A stretch of 64,000 nt of DNA from Candidatus Epilinea brevis (GCA_016710785.1 JADJUE010000008.1:62001-126000), one strand, 5' to 3'. Positions 1 to 10,734 are shown, counted from the first letter of the stretch. Notes: generated from the sequence alone by a model not told the origin. Numbers and translations: made by a program.

Positions 1-1
1 C

Positions 2-625
2 GTCACCGATCCGGGCGCCGGCGCCGGCGGCGAGACCAAGACCGAGCCGCAGCCCGTTGTCCCCGGCGGCAGCGATCCCGCGACCTTGGAGGAGGCCCTG
101 GCCGGCCATGGCGACACCGAGCGCATCAACTTCCAGGTGCTGGAGGAGGACTGCGGCAAGAGCGCGGACTGCATCCAGGAGCTGGCGGATCTGAAGGCCT
201 ACATCGCCGATTGCGCGGACTGCTCCCCGGTGGTGGCCAACTTCAACGACGAGGCGACCAGCGCGCAACTTCGCAGCGGCACCCTGCCGACCACCTACCC
301 GCAGGTCAAGGACGTGGTCCTGGTCAGCGACGAGGCCAGCAGCGCGAGCGACGAGACCGGTGACCCGGGCGTCGCCTCCGTCACCTCCGACGCCGCGATC
401 GACGCATTGGTAGCCGAGCTCAACAAGCTGACCGGCGAAGAGACGGACTGGAGCCGCATCCTGGACATGGTCGATCCGGCCAACCGGGACGCGGTCAAGG
501 AAACGGTGACGGACGCGCTCTCGGCCATGACCGACGACGCGACGGCCAAGGCCCTGCTGGCCGGCGAGACGGTGAACGCCGAGGACGCGGCCATGGCGAT
601 CGAGGGCGCGACGGCCAATCCGTGA
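2..625 (+). CDS. Cys-containing lipoprotein paralogue, 5' end cut by window
   Basis: The frame is open from the window edge, so the start lies upstream; a TTG at 86 is internal. About 207 residues are visible. The visible N-terminus is a Gly/Asp/Pro-rich, low-complexity linker, followed by a conserved block beginning ALAGHGDTERINF with cysteines in EDCG, ADC and DCADC contexts, and an acidic helical C-terminus rich in DAL/AMTDD. It is clearly a paralogue of the complete lipoprotein at 5128-5910, aligned nearly residue for residue, so the missing part probably holds a lipoprotein signal peptide. Function is not recognised. By analogy it sits outside the membrane. Differences between the copies concentrate in the linker and in a short Ser/Gly region before DAAIDALVAELNK. 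Confidence 0.75.
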   Translation, partial: VTDPGAGAGGETKTEPQPVVPGGSDPATLEEALAGHGDTERINFQVLEEDCGKSADCIQELADLKAYIADCADCSPVVANFNDEATSAQLRSGTLPTTYPQVKDVVLVSDEASSASDETGDPGVASVTSDAAIDALVAELNKLTGEETDWSRILDMVDPANRDAVKETVTDALSAMTDDATAKALLAGETVNAEDAAMAIEGATANP

Positions 626-654
626 CCGGTCTCGGTTGATCGAACGCAGCAGAA

Positions 655-695
655 GACGGCACGGGCTCCTTCGGGACCCGTGCCGTCTTTCTTCT
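655..695 (+). terminator. Rho-independent terminator, UUCG-type loop
   Basis: GACGGCACGGG (655-665) pairs with CCCGTGCCGTC (677-687), and the top of the stem closes on TTCG. A T-rich tail follows. The same hairpin in slightly changed form follows the paralogous lipoprotein at 5941, so gene and terminator appear to have been duplicated together. Confidence 0.85.
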
Positions 696-731
696 TGTCG
701 ACCCCCGTCGCAGAGGGCCTGGTCGCTCTGC

Positions 732-773
732 CCGGTAGCACCTGACAGCCCACCGGTAGCACCTGACGGCCCA
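732..773 (+). repeat. 21-bp tandem direct repeat (2 copies)
   Basis: Two adjacent 21-bp units (732-752 and 753-773) differ at one base; each contains CGGTAGCACCTGAC. They lie between the terminator of the first lipoprotein gene and the start of the PrsW-like gene, where a regulator could bind, but no function can be shown. Confidence 0.6.
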
Positions 774-805
774 CCGCCTTGAGGACAGAGAGGACGGCCC
801 CCCGC

Positions 806-1903
806 ATGAACACCCTGCTTCCCGCGACCATCGCCGTCCTCGTGCCGGCGGCCTTCCTGCTGCTGGTGCGGCGCCTGGACCTCTACGCCTCCGGCAGCAT
901 CCGCACCGTGCTGCTGTGCATGCTCGGCGGGCTGGCGGCCTTCCCGCTGTCCTTCGTCCTCAACACCGGCGCCTACCAGACCCTGGCCCTGAGCATGGGC
1001 GGCGCCGCCGCCCTCCTGGCGGTGAAGACGGTCGTGGCACCGGTGGTCGAGGAGCTGTCCAAGTCGGCGCTGGTCGCCTGGTACGCGCGCCGGCCGGAGT
1101 TCACCTACTTCGTGGATGGGGCCATCTTCGGCTTCGCCGCGGGGACGGCCTTCGCCATGGTCGAGAACCTCTTCTACCTGACCCGCGCCCGTGACCTGAT
1201 GGCCATGAGCGTCAACCGCGTCTTCTCCACCTCCCTGATGCACGGCTCCGCCTCGGCCCTGGTCGGCGTGGCGGTGGGGCGCGCCCGCTTCGGCCGCGGG
1301 GCCAGCCGCTGGGCCAGCCTCGTCCTGGGCTGGCTGGCGGCCATGGCGGTGCATACCAGCTTCAACCAGCTGGTCAACGCCGGGCCCATGATGGGCGCGC
1401 GGCTGGTCATGGCCGTGGGTGTCGGCCTCGGCGGCGTGGCCATGACCATGGCCCTCATCCGCTGGGGGCTCTGGGAAGAAGCGCGCTGGCTGCGCGAATC
1501 GCTGAACCTGGACATCGGCGTCAGCAACCAGGAATCCGGCCTGGTACAGCGCTGGAAGGAGTTGGACACTCTGCTGGCCCCCATCGGCGCGCATTTCGGC
1601 CCGGAGAAGCGGGTGCTGGCGGCCACCTTCCTGCGCTTGCAGGCACAGTTGGGGCTCAAGACGAAGGCGGCCGCCCTGGCTTCGGAGCCCGCAATGAAGG
1701 CAGGCCTGGAGCAGCAGGCCGCAGCGCTGCGGCTGCGCATGGACGAAGCACGCCGGGCGGTCGGCGTGTACTGCATGACCTACATCCGCTCGATCGTCCC
1801 CCCCGAGGGCGACACGCTCTGGCAGTCGCTGGAGTCGCGCCTGGCCGATGATCTTCCCTCCGAAGGCAAGATGTGGGGGCTCCTGGCCGACCGCGTCGGC
1901 TGA
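806..1903 (+). CDS. PrsW-family intramembrane protease
   Basis: A 365-residue protein with several membrane segments in its first ~220 residues and a charged cytosolic C-terminal part. Family marks are EELSK (E82-K86), a VDGAIFGFAAG segment with MVENLFY, and two later membrane-embedded histidines (LMHGSAS and VHTSFN). PrsW of Bacillus is a site-1 protease that cuts the anti-sigma factor RsiW. I chose ATG 806, with an AGAGAGGA site upstream, over a TTG at 779 that would add nine polar residues. The gene is followed closely by a ParA-like ATPase and an ECF sigma factor lies 2.4 kb downstream, which fits regulated envelope signalling. The C-terminal ~150-residue extension is unassigned. Confidence 0.82.
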   Translation: MNTLLPATIAVLVPAAFLLLVRRLDLYASGSIRTVLLCMLGGLAAFPLSFVLNTGAYQTLALSMGGAAALLAVKTVVAPVVEELSKSALVAWYARRPEFTYFVDGAIFGFAAGTAFAMVENLFYLTRARDLMAMSVNRVFSTSLMHGSASALVGVAVGRARFGRGASRWASLVLGWLAAMAVHTSFNQLVNAGPMMGARLVMAVGVGLGGVAMTMALIRWGLWEEARWLRESLNLDIGVSNQESGLVQRWKELDTLLAPIGAHFGPEKRVLAATFLRLQAQLGLKTKAAALASEPAMKAGLEQQAAALRLRMDEARRAVGVYCMTYIRSIVPPEGDTLWQSLESRLADDLPSEGKMWGLLADRVG

Positions 1904-1929
1904 GCCTCCGCCCCATTCAGGAGCCTGTC

Positions 1930-2715
1930 ATGCCTGCCATCGTCTCCATCCATTCCTTCCGCGGCGGAACCGGCAAGTCCACCATCACGGCCAGCACCGC
2001 CGTGCTGACCGCCCGGCGCGGCTACCGCGTGGCCGTGGTCGACACCGACATCCAGTCGCCCGGCATCCACGTCCTCTTCGGCCTCTCCGACGCCTTGGAT
2101 CAAGGCGGCACCACCCTCAACGACTTCCTCTGGGGTCGCGCGACCATCCTCGACGCCGCGCACGAGGTCCCCGTGGCCGGCGCCGGCTCCCTGCATGTGG
2201 TTCCCGGCAGCATCAAGACCGTGGAGATCGCCAAGGTGCTCAAGGAGGGCTACGACGTCGGCCGGCTCAACGAGGGCTTTCGCGACCTCATCAGCGGGCT
2301 GAACCTGGACGTTCTCTTCATCGACACCCATCCGGGCCTCAACGAGGAGACCCTGCTGTCCATCGCCATCAGCGACCTGCTCTTCCTCGTGCTCCGGCCG
2401 GACCAGCAGGACTACCAGGGTACGGGCGTGACCGTGGAGGTCGCCCGGCGCCTGGGCGTCCCCGACCTGCAGCTCGTGCTCAACAAGGTGCCCGCGTCCT
2501 TCGACCTGGAGCAGGTGCGCTCGAGCGTCGAGACCGCCTACGGAAGCCCGGCCGCGGCGGTTCTGCTGCAGAGCGAGGCGATGATGCAGCTCTCCAGCCG
2601 CGACGTCTTCGTCCAGGCCCATCCGGATGACGCGCTCAGCCGCGAGCTGGGCCGCCTGGCGGACCTGGTCGCGGCGTTGATCGACAGCGGAGGCAACGGC
2701 GATGCGCTGCTTTAA
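1930..2715 (+). CDS. ParA/MinD-type P-loop ATPase
   Basis: A 261-residue SIMIBI ATPase beginning MPAIVSIHSFRGGTGKST. It carries the deviant Walker A motif with the signature lysine (RGGTGKST, residues 11-18), an AVVDTDIQSPG switch-I region and the LFIDTHPGL Walker B/switch-II region. These proteins dimerise on ATP and position other proteins or membranes; MinD, ParA and CpaE are relatives. No ParB or MinE partner is adjacent. Its start is 26 nt after the PrsW-like gene, and its last codons overlap the next small zinc-protein gene by 14 nt, so it is probably co-transcribed and translationally coupled. It may position the membrane protease or the cyclic-nucleotide-binding protein in this set; that role is inference. 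Confidence 0.85.
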   Translation: MPAIVSIHSFRGGTGKSTITASTAVLTARRGYRVAVVDTDIQSPGIHVLFGLSDALDQGGTTLNDFLWGRATILDAAHEVPVAGAGSLHVVPGSIKTVEIAKVLKEGYDVGRLNEGFRDLISGLNLDVLFIDTHPGLNEETLLSIAISDLLFLVLRPDQQDYQGTGVTVEVARRLGVPDLQLVLNKVPASFDLEQVRSSVETAYGSPAAAVLLQSEAMMQLSSRDVFVQAHPDDALSRELGRLADLVAALIDSGGNGDALL

Positions 2716-2914
2716 GTGTCGCGCCGAGCCCATGGGCATCTGCCAGTTCTGCGGCCGTGCGGTCTGCGAAGACTGCCATGGCCCCATGCCCTTCATCCTC
2801 ACCATCTTCACCGGCAGGAATGACATCCCCAAGGCCGTCGTGACGGCGGACGCCCTCTGGTGCGGCACCTGCCGCCCACAGCCGGAGCCGATTCCCATGC
2901 CCGAGCTCTACTGA
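2702..2914 (+). CDS. Small zinc-binding protein (70 aa)
   Basis: This 70-residue protein has paired cysteines CFKC, CQFC, CEDCH and a later CGTC, enough for two zinc sites, separated by a hydrophobic PFILTIF stretch. It resembles small B-box/DUF2180-like treble-clef proteins, though I cannot assign a family firmly. Its ATG lies inside the 3' end of the ParA-like gene (14-nt overlap in another frame), the usual form of translational coupling. Tight packing with neighbours on both sides and good coding character argue it is real. A role as an adaptor in the operon is speculation. Confidence 0.7.
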   Translation: MRCFKCRAEPMGICQFCGRAVCEDCHGPMPFILTIFTGRNDIPKAVVTADALWCGTCRPQPEPIPMPELY

Positions 2915-2938
2915 GCGGATGGAAGGGAGGAGACCACA

Positions 2939-3334
2939 ATGCCCGGTTTGTTCGACCGACTGCAGGAAGAGATCACCCACCAGGACAAGGTCGCCGGAAT
3001 GTCGACGGTGGACCTGCTGGACATGGAGGACGGAGCCCGCCAGATCGTCCAGCTGCTGATGCGGCGAGGCGAACTGAGCCTGGCCGCCATCGCCGAGGCC
3101 CTGGGGTCGGAGGGCCAGGATCTCGAAGCGCTGGCAACGCGACTCCAGGATGTCGTCGGCCAAGGATTCATCCTCCGCCGCGACCGCGACGGAGAGGCCT
3201 TCTACCACACCTCCTTCGGCCGGCGGCGGCGGCAGGCCCTGCCCTTGGACCTGTGGTCCATGCTGGCCGACCGCGCGGACGAGCCGGCGGAATCCGCGGA
3301 AACCGATCCGGAGCAAGGAGCAGATGGGCCATGA
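2939..3334 (+). CDS. Winged-helix-like small protein
   Basis: A 131-residue soluble protein with a strong ribosome site (GGAAGGGAGGAGA) before ATG 2939. Residues ~30-95 read as a winged helix: helices around ARQIVQLLMRRGELSLAAIA, then a recognition-helix-like ALATRLQDVVGQGFI and a wing RDGEAFYHTSFG. The basic RRRRQ patch follows. The C-terminus is acidic. Its stop overlaps the start of the next gene (ATGA), so the two are coupled. It may be a protein-interaction winged helix rather than a DNA-binding repressor. No ligand site is visible. Confidence 0.65.
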   Translation: MPGLFDRLQEEITHQDKVAGMSTVDLLDMEDGARQIVQLLMRRGELSLAAIAEALGSEGQDLEALATRLQDVVGQGFILRRDRDGEAFYHTSFGRRRRQALPLDLWSMLADRADEPAESAETDPEQGADGP

Positions 3335-4107
3335 GCAGCACGGATCCGCGAGAGCCGGGAGCCGAGGCCCTGGCCGGGCACCTGGTCTCCCTGCCGGAGC
3401 TCGCCGACCGCTGGGAGGAGCTCGCGCTGCCGGCGGGGCGCACCCTGTTCGAGCGCGGCGCCGAGGGAGACGCCTTCTACACGGTGCTGGAGGGGCGGCT
3501 GGAGGTCCACAGCACGGACGAGGACGGCCGCAAGATGGTCCTGGAGCAGCTAGGCCCGGGACAGCATCTGGGCGAGCTGGCTCTGGTCCTCGACGACCGC
3601 CGCGCCGCCTCGGTCACGGCGCTCAGCGACTGCCGCCTCAAGCGCCTGAGCCGCGACGCCTACCGCGAAGCTCTGCCCAGGCTGCCGGCGCTGTCGGCGG
3701 CGACCATCGAGATGTTGGGTACGCGGCTCAAGCGCACCGGCAGCTACCTGGACCTTCTCACCCGCTGGGCCAACCTGGTGGCCAAGGGCGACTACGACCT
3801 GGCCCAAGGCGCCATCCAGAGTCGGGCGTCGGAGGAAGCGGACAAGAACCTCGAACGCTTCGTCAGCACCTTCAACGACATGGTCGCGTCCGTGAAGGCC
3901 CGCGAAGAGGCGCTGGCCCGCCAGCTCAACCAGCTCAAGATCGAGATCGACCACCAGCACCTGCACACGCGACTCGCGGAGGTCACCGAGACGGACTTCT
4001 TCAAGAACCTCCAAGCGCGCGCCGGCGACATGCGGCACCGCGTTCGCGGCACGGGGACGGCCTCCAGCACCCCGGACCTTGCGCCGCCCGGCGCCGATTC
4101 GCCCTGA
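3331..4107 (+). CDS. Cyclic-nucleotide-binding / HAMP-like coiled-coil protein
   Basis: A 258-residue protein that starts on the ATGA overlap with the preceding gene. Residues ~20-130 form a cNMP-binding (CAP_ED) barrel: the RTLFERGAEGDAFYTVLEG strand pattern, and a phosphate-binding cassette region GQHLGELALVLDDRRAASV, which retains the GEL and RRAA elements seen in cAMP/cGMP binders. Residues ~150-195 look like the end of a HAMP domain (LAKGD... FVSTFNDMVASVK) that runs into a coiled coil. A conserved-looking TETDFFKNL segment follows. There is no DNA-binding domain or cyclase domain, so it is likely a cyclic-nucleotide-responsive partner for the ParA ATPase or protease. This ends the tight gene set. 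Confidence 0.78.
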   Translation: MSSTDPREPGAEALAGHLVSLPELADRWEELALPAGRTLFERGAEGDAFYTVLEGRLEVHSTDEDGRKMVLEQLGPGQHLGELALVLDDRRAASVTALSDCRLKRLSRDAYREALPRLPALSAATIEMLGTRLKRTGSYLDLLTRWANLVAKGDYDLAQGAIQSRASEEADKNLERFVSTFNDMVASVKAREEALARQLNQLKIEIDHQHLHTRLAEVTETDFFKNLQARAGDMRHRVRGTGTASSTPDLAPPGADSP

Positions 4108-4302
4108 GCGGACGGCTGGAGCCAAGACGACGGAAGGAAGGCGCAGGTGGCAGTCCCGCAGGCTGCAGCCCCCCCCGCGAACGGCGAACGCCCCGACGCC
4201 TTAGGTCGCAGGCCTCCCGGCGCTTGCCGACGACGCCATTCTCGCTGATACTCGCGTTCGTCTCGTTTACACTCGCCGTTCGCCGTCGCTGATCGGATCG
4301 AC

Positions 4303-4908
4303 ATGCCAGAAGGTTCGGCCCCGCCGCCGGGGCCCGTCGCATCGTCATTGGATGACCGCAGGGTCGTCAGCCGGGTGCTGGCCGGCGACCGTGAGGGCTA
4401 CCGCCTGCTGGTAGAACGCCATCAGCGGCGCATCCACCTTGCCCTGTGGCGCTTGACCGGCAACACCGATGAAGCCGAGGAACTTACCCAGGCGGCCTTC
4501 TGCCGCGCCTACTTCGCCCTGGCCGGCTACAATCCGCAGTACGAGTTCGGCGCCTGGATCTACCGCATCGCCCATAACCTGTGCATCAACCACCTCAAGC
4601 GCAACCGGCGCGAGTTGGAGCTGGACGCCATCCTGGACAAGGGAGACGACGAACCGGCTGAGTTGAGCGCCGACGACGAGACGACCAGCCCAGAGCGCCG
4701 GGCCGCAGCCGGCGAGACGGCCGCGCGGGTCCGCGCCGCGCTCGCCCGGCTGCCGGACGCCTTCCGCGACGTACTGGTCATGCACTTCCTCCTCGAGTTG
4801 TCCCACGAGGAGATCGTGGCCCAGACCGGCCTGCCCCTGGGCACCGTCAAGAGCCGGCTGTCGCGGGCGCGGCAGCATCTGGCAAAGGCGCTGACCGAGC
4901 AACCCTGA
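4303..4908 (+). CDS. ECF RNA polymerase sigma factor (SigW/RpoE type)
   Basis: A 201-residue sigma-70 family factor with only regions 2 and 4. Region 2 includes DEAEELTQAAFCRAYFAL and the promoter -10 recognition part FGAWIYRIAHNLCINHLKR. Region 4 has the helix-turn-helix LPLGTVKSRLSRARQHL. The acidic linker between them (EPAELSADDETTSPE) is typical. Extracytoplasmic sigma factors are normally held by an anti-sigma factor encoded next door, but none is visible: the next gene is the second lipoprotein paralogue. A PrsW-family protease upstream suggests control by regulated proteolysis. A 195-nt gap separates it from the cNMP gene, so it probably has its own promoter. Confidence 0.92.
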   Translation: MPEGSAPPPGPVASSLDDRRVVSRVLAGDREGYRLLVERHQRRIHLALWRLTGNTDEAEELTQAAFCRAYFALAGYNPQYEFGAWIYRIAHNLCINHLKRNRRELELDAILDKGDDEPAELSADDETTSPERRAAAGETAARVRAALARLPDAFRDVLVMHFLLELSHEEIVAQTGLPLGTVKSRLSRARQHLAKALTEQP

Positions 4909-5127
4909 CGGGGTGACGACGAGCGGACCGTGCCGCGACGGATCCGGCCCACTGCGCGCCGGACAGGTCGGGCGCCGGAGGGCAGCGGCCCCGGTTTGCC
5001 GGGGATGCCCCCTCGGCGGGAACCCGGAAAGGACATGCGTGGTAGAGGTGATCAGAGCGACGGACACTCGCAACCACCATCACCACCGGGCACCTTTCCC
5101 AAATCAACCCAACACAAGGAGCGTTCC

Positions 5128-5910
5128 ATGAAGCTGAACCACCTGATGCTGACCTCCGTCCTCGCGCTGTCGCTTCTGGGCAGCGCGGCCTGCAGCAGCA
5201 CCGAAGACAGCTCCGGCTCCGCCGTGGGCGATCCCGGCGCAGGCAGCGGCGCGGTCGATCCCGGCACCGGCAGCGGCGCCACCGATCCCGGTGCCGGCGG
5301 CGAGACCAAGACCGAGCCGGAGCCGGTCGCCCCGGGCGGCGGCGCTGATCCCGAGACCCTCGGTGACGCGCTGGCCGGCCACGGCGATACCGAGCGCATC
5401 AACTTCCAGGTGCTGGCTGAGGACTGCGGCCGGAGCACGGTCTGTCTGGAGGAACTCGAGGCGCTCAAGGCCTACATCACCGACTGCGCCGACTGCTCGC
5501 CGGTGCTGGCCAACTTCAACGACGAAGCGACGAGCGCACAGCTGCGCAGCGGCACGCTCCCGACCACCTACCCGCAGGTGAAGGACGTGGTCCTGGTCAG
5601 CGCCGATGCCGCCGCGGGCGGCGAGTCCGGTGACGCGGGCGCTTCGGGCGACACCGGCGCCGCCGGCGCCGCCGACGCCGCAATCGACGACCTGGTCGCC
5701 GAGCTCAACAAGATGGCCGGCGAAGAAACGGACTGGAACCAGATCCTGGACATGGTCGACCCGGCCAACAAGGACGCGGTCGAGGAGGCGGTGACGGACG
5801 CCCTCGCCAACATGACCGACGACGAGACGGCCAAGGCCCTCCTGGCCGGCGACCCGGTGAACGCCGAGGACGCGGCGGCGGCCATCGAGAGCGCGACGGC
5901 CAACCCGTAA
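5128..5910 (+). CDS. Cys-containing lipoprotein (full-length paralogue)
   Basis: A 260-residue protein with AAGGAG just upstream of ATG 5128. The signal peptide MKLNHLMLTSVLALSLLGSAAC suggests lipidation at Cys22. A Gly/Ser/Asp/Pro repeat linker (DPGAGSG, DPGTGSG, DPGAGG) follows, then a Cys-bearing domain with ALAGHGDTERINF, EDCG, TDCADCS and QLRSGTLPTTYPQVKDVV, then a helical acidic end. It duplicates the gene at the left edge of the window. The identity extends through both coding sequences and into their terminators, while the linker lengths differ. The paralogues bracket the PrsW/ParA/sigma genes. No known domain is recognised; a surface sensor or structural lipoprotein is possible. Confidence 0.82.
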   Translation: MKLNHLMLTSVLALSLLGSAACSSTEDSSGSAVGDPGAGSGAVDPGTGSGATDPGAGGETKTEPEPVAPGGGADPETLGDALAGHGDTERINFQVLAEDCGRSTVCLEELEALKAYITDCADCSPVLANFNDEATSAQLRSGTLPTTYPQVKDVVLVSADAAAGGESGDAGASGDTGAAGAADAAIDDLVAELNKMAGEETDWNQILDMVDPANKDAVEEAVTDALANMTDDETAKALLAGDPVNAEDAAAAIESATANP

Positions 5911-5940
5911 CTGGTGCGGCGCTGATCGAGCGGTTGAGAG

Positions 5941-5980
5941 GACGGCACGGGTTCCTACGGGACCCGTGCCGTTCTTCTTG
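5941..5980 (+). terminator. Rho-independent terminator
   Basis: ACGGCACGGG pairs with CCCGTGCCGT with a TACG-type apex, followed by TTCTTCTT. It follows the second lipoprotein gene and is a diverged copy of the hairpin at 655-695. Confidence 0.82.
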
Positions 5981-6076
5981 AAGCCAGGACCGATCACCGC
6001 CGCCCGAATCGCAGCTGCTTCCCGAAGCAGTCGATGATCGGCGACCAGCGCCCCATCCCACGAAAGGAGGACGGTC

Positions 6077-6883
6077 ATGCAAGGACAGCAGACGCAGGAT
6101 GCGCCCCAAAGCGACGGCCTGCCCGACGCGGTGGCACGGCTCCTGGCGGACGAACCCATGGCGTCGGCGCTCGCCTGGCAGGACCTGGGTCCGGCGACGC
6201 CCGAGGCGACCGCCGCCGCCGCGGCGGCGGCGGCCTGGCTCCTCGACGAGACACCGCCGACCCCCGGCGATATCGGCAAGCGGATCATGATCCGCTTGCC
6301 GGAGGGCAGCCCAGAGGCCTACGCCCGGCTGGGAGCCGCGGTGCTGGCCGCCTGGACGGATCGCGAGCTTTGCGAACGCTGGCGCAGGGATCCGCGCGCC
6401 ATGGCGGCATCCCTCGACCTGCCACCGCCCATCCCCGACCTGGTCCGAGTGGTCGGTCCGGCCGATGGGCGGCTGCCGCAGCGGGACGACGTCACCATTC
6501 CTCTACCGTCGCCGGGGTCGCCCTCCAGCAGCCGCGCCGCGGCCATCGCGAGCCTCGCGTCCACCGAGTTCGGCTGGCTGCTCGCCGGCATGCCCGACGG
6601 CGCGGAGGCATTGGGGCTGGCCTTCCCCGGCGGCGCGCCGGCGGCGGCCGCGCGTGAGCGGCGTCGGACGTGGTTGGCCCTCTGGCTGCGGCCGCGCCCT
6701 TTGCTGCTGTCCGGGGGCCTGGTCTGCCTGCTGCTGGCCATCGGCCTGAGCCTGTCCGTGGGCGGCGATGGGAGCCTGGCGGGCGCCGCCATGGGGCCCG
6801 CCGCCGCTTGGCGCCTGCCGGCGGCGGCCTTCAGCCTGCTGCTCGGCCTGGCCCTGATCGTCCTCGCCGAGCGGCGCCGCTGA
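6077..6883 (+). CDS. Membrane protein with NHLP-leader-like segment
   Basis: A 268-residue protein; AAAGGAGG lies just before ATG 6077. The N-terminal ~80 residues are soluble and Ala-rich. Residues ~85-145 (LGAAVLAAWTDRELCERW, RRDPRAMAASLDLP, then a VVGPADG...VTIPLP strand) resemble the nitrile-hydratase-like leader (NHLP) that precedes RiPP precursors, in which a helix with DPRAAL is followed by short strands. Unlike a precursor it continues for 120 residues and ends in two hydrophobic membrane helices (about 222-245 and 250-265). No RiPP maturation enzyme is in the window. It could instead be a sigma-linked membrane protein using the same fold. Function unknown. Confidence 0.6.
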   Translation: MQGQQTQDAPQSDGLPDAVARLLADEPMASALAWQDLGPATPEATAAAAAAAAWLLDETPPTPGDIGKRIMIRLPEGSPEAYARLGAAVLAAWTDRELCERWRRDPRAMAASLDLPPPIPDLVRVVGPADGRLPQRDDVTIPLPSPGSPSSSRAAAIASLASTEFGWLLAGMPDGAEALGLAFPGGAPAAAARERRRTWLALWLRPRPLLLSGGLVCLLLAIGLSLSVGGDGSLAGAAMGPAAAWRLPAAAFSLLLGLALIVLAERRR

Positions 6884-7076
6884 TCGGACCGGCCGCCGGG
6901 TCTGAAGCCGAGGTCTCGCCTCGCTCCTAGTACCGCACCTCCATGAAGATTGGTGGTTGCAGTGTCACGAACTCGTGGCCGACGGAGGATTCGAGACCCG
7001 GCACACCCACCGGCTACTCTCAAAATCCATTGTGGTGCGATACGAGGCGACCTGGCTACAGGCCGTCGCCAACGAA

Positions 7077-7110
7077 AGAGGGCCGCGGCGGAAGTCCGCC
7101 GCGGCCCTCT
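7077..7110. terminator. Strong 16-bp hairpin between hppA and the upstream region
   Basis: AGAGGGCCGCGGCGGA (7077-7092) and its perfect complement (7095-7110) surround a two-base loop. The minus-strand tail CTTTCGTT and the plus-strand tail CTGTTT make it suitable as the terminator of the leftward pyrophosphatase gene and possibly bidirectional. The rest of 6884-7137 holds no gene I can support. Confidence 0.8.
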
Positions 7111-7137
7111 CTGTTTCGAAGTCTTGAAACGCGCGCG

Positions 7138-9570
<2,433 letters not shown>

Positions 9571-9885
9571 GGTCTTCTCCCCTCGACTAAGATGCAGCAG
9601 ATGGATGGCCGATCACGTGACCGACCGCCGGAGGCGCCCATGAGGGTGCAGCCGGTTGGATTTCAAGGCAGGAAAGCATGGGCTCGCGCTGGCTCAGCGG
9701 GCCAAGCGGGGGATCATAGGGAATCCAGGCGGCTCGGTCAAGCGAATCAGGGCCGCGGCGGCGCTATCCGCAACCGTGGGGAGTCCCGTCGCGTATGCGC
9801 CTCCGCTATCCTTTGGTCTACAGACCGCGTCCGCCCCGTCCCGTCGGCCAAGGGGCGGCTTTCACACCCCCTGGAGGCTACGTTG

Positions 9886-10734
9886 ATGTCCGGCGCCGTG
9901 CAGGCCCAGCACCTTTGCCCCCGCTGCTACGCGCAGCTCGCTGCGGGCGCCGCCAGCTGCGGACGCTGCGGCGTGGCGGTGGGCGAGCGGCTGCCTGGAC
10001 GGCGCATGGCTGAGCCTGCCCGCGGGGGGGGTAGCCTCGTCTGCCCGCGCTGCGATCGTCTGGAAGCGCATGGCGCTCGCTTCAACGGCGCCGTGGGCAG
10101 CGGCAGCGCGGGCGCCTGCCCGCATTGCGGCACGGCCATGGTCGAGGCTGCCCCCGACGACCGCGTGGCCTATGAAGAGGTCTCCCTGGCCACCGACAGC
10201 TGGGACCTGGAGCGCCTGACGCGCGCCGAGGCCGTGGACGGCTGGACCCTGATCGACACGACCGTGGATCCCAACGCGCCGGACCGCCTGCTGGCCCATT
10301 TCCGGCGCGCCTTGCGGGCGGACGACCCGCGGGCGCGGCAGATCCTCGGCGGCAACGCTGCCAAGGAGCAGTCGCCCACGCCGGTACAGGCGCCGATGGC
10401 TGACCCGGTGGGGGATTTCAAGGCACAGGTCCGGGCAGCCAAGACCGCGGTCAAGGCAGCCCGCGACGCCGGTCGTCAGGCCAGGCGGTCCGCGCGCCGG
10501 GAACGGCGGCATTCCGATTGGGAAGTTCCGGCGGGCGCCATCGCCGCTGTCGTGCTGGCCGTCGTGGGGGTGGGGCTGACCGTCGGGCTTGCGATCATCC
10601 GCTTGGTCGTCATCCCCGTCCTGCTGGCCCTGGCGACGGTGGGGCGCGAGGTCATCCGGTCCCTGCTGCTCGGCAACCTGGGGCCCAGCCTGCGGCGCGG
10701 GCGTCGCCGCGCGGGATGGAACCTTCGTTGGTAG
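9886..10734 (+). CDS. Double zinc-ribbon membrane protein
   Basis: A 282-residue protein; GGAGG lies 8 nt before ATG 9886. CPRC...CGRC and CPRC...CPHC at residues ~10-85 make two zinc ribbons. A soluble middle follows (LTRAEAVDGWTLIDTT...), then a basic region KTAVKAARDAGRQARRSARR. It ends with two adjacent hydrophobic helices (~220-265) and a basic tail. Such zinc-ribbon/membrane proteins are common and mostly uncharacterised. It diverges from hppA; the 315-bp gap between them (9571-9885) shows no RNA gene or clear promoter. Confidence 0.7.
   Translation: MSGAVQAQHLCPRCYAQLAAGAASCGRCGVAVGERLPGRRMAEPARGGGSLVCPRCDRLEAHGARFNGAVGSGSAGACPHCGTAMVEAAPDDRVAYEEVSLATDSWDLERLTRAEAVDGWTLIDTTVDPNAPDRLLAHFRRALRADDPRARQILGGNAAKEQSPTPVQAPMADPVGDFKAQVRAAKTAVKAARDAGRQARRSARRERRHSDWEVPAGAIAAVVLAVVGVGLTVGLAIIRLVVIPVLLALATVGREVIRSLLLGNLGPSLRRGRRRAGWNLRW

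Noticed and set aside
4913..5131. Small ORF after the sigma factor as its anti-sigma factor
   Set aside because: No zinc-binding HxxxCxxC motif or membrane helix; the Arg/Gly-rich protein looks like a shadow.
6940..7030. tRNA-like stretch (GGTGG...CCACC with GGATTCGAGACC)
   Set aside because: Total length and arm spacing do not fit a tRNA; the arms do not pair properly.
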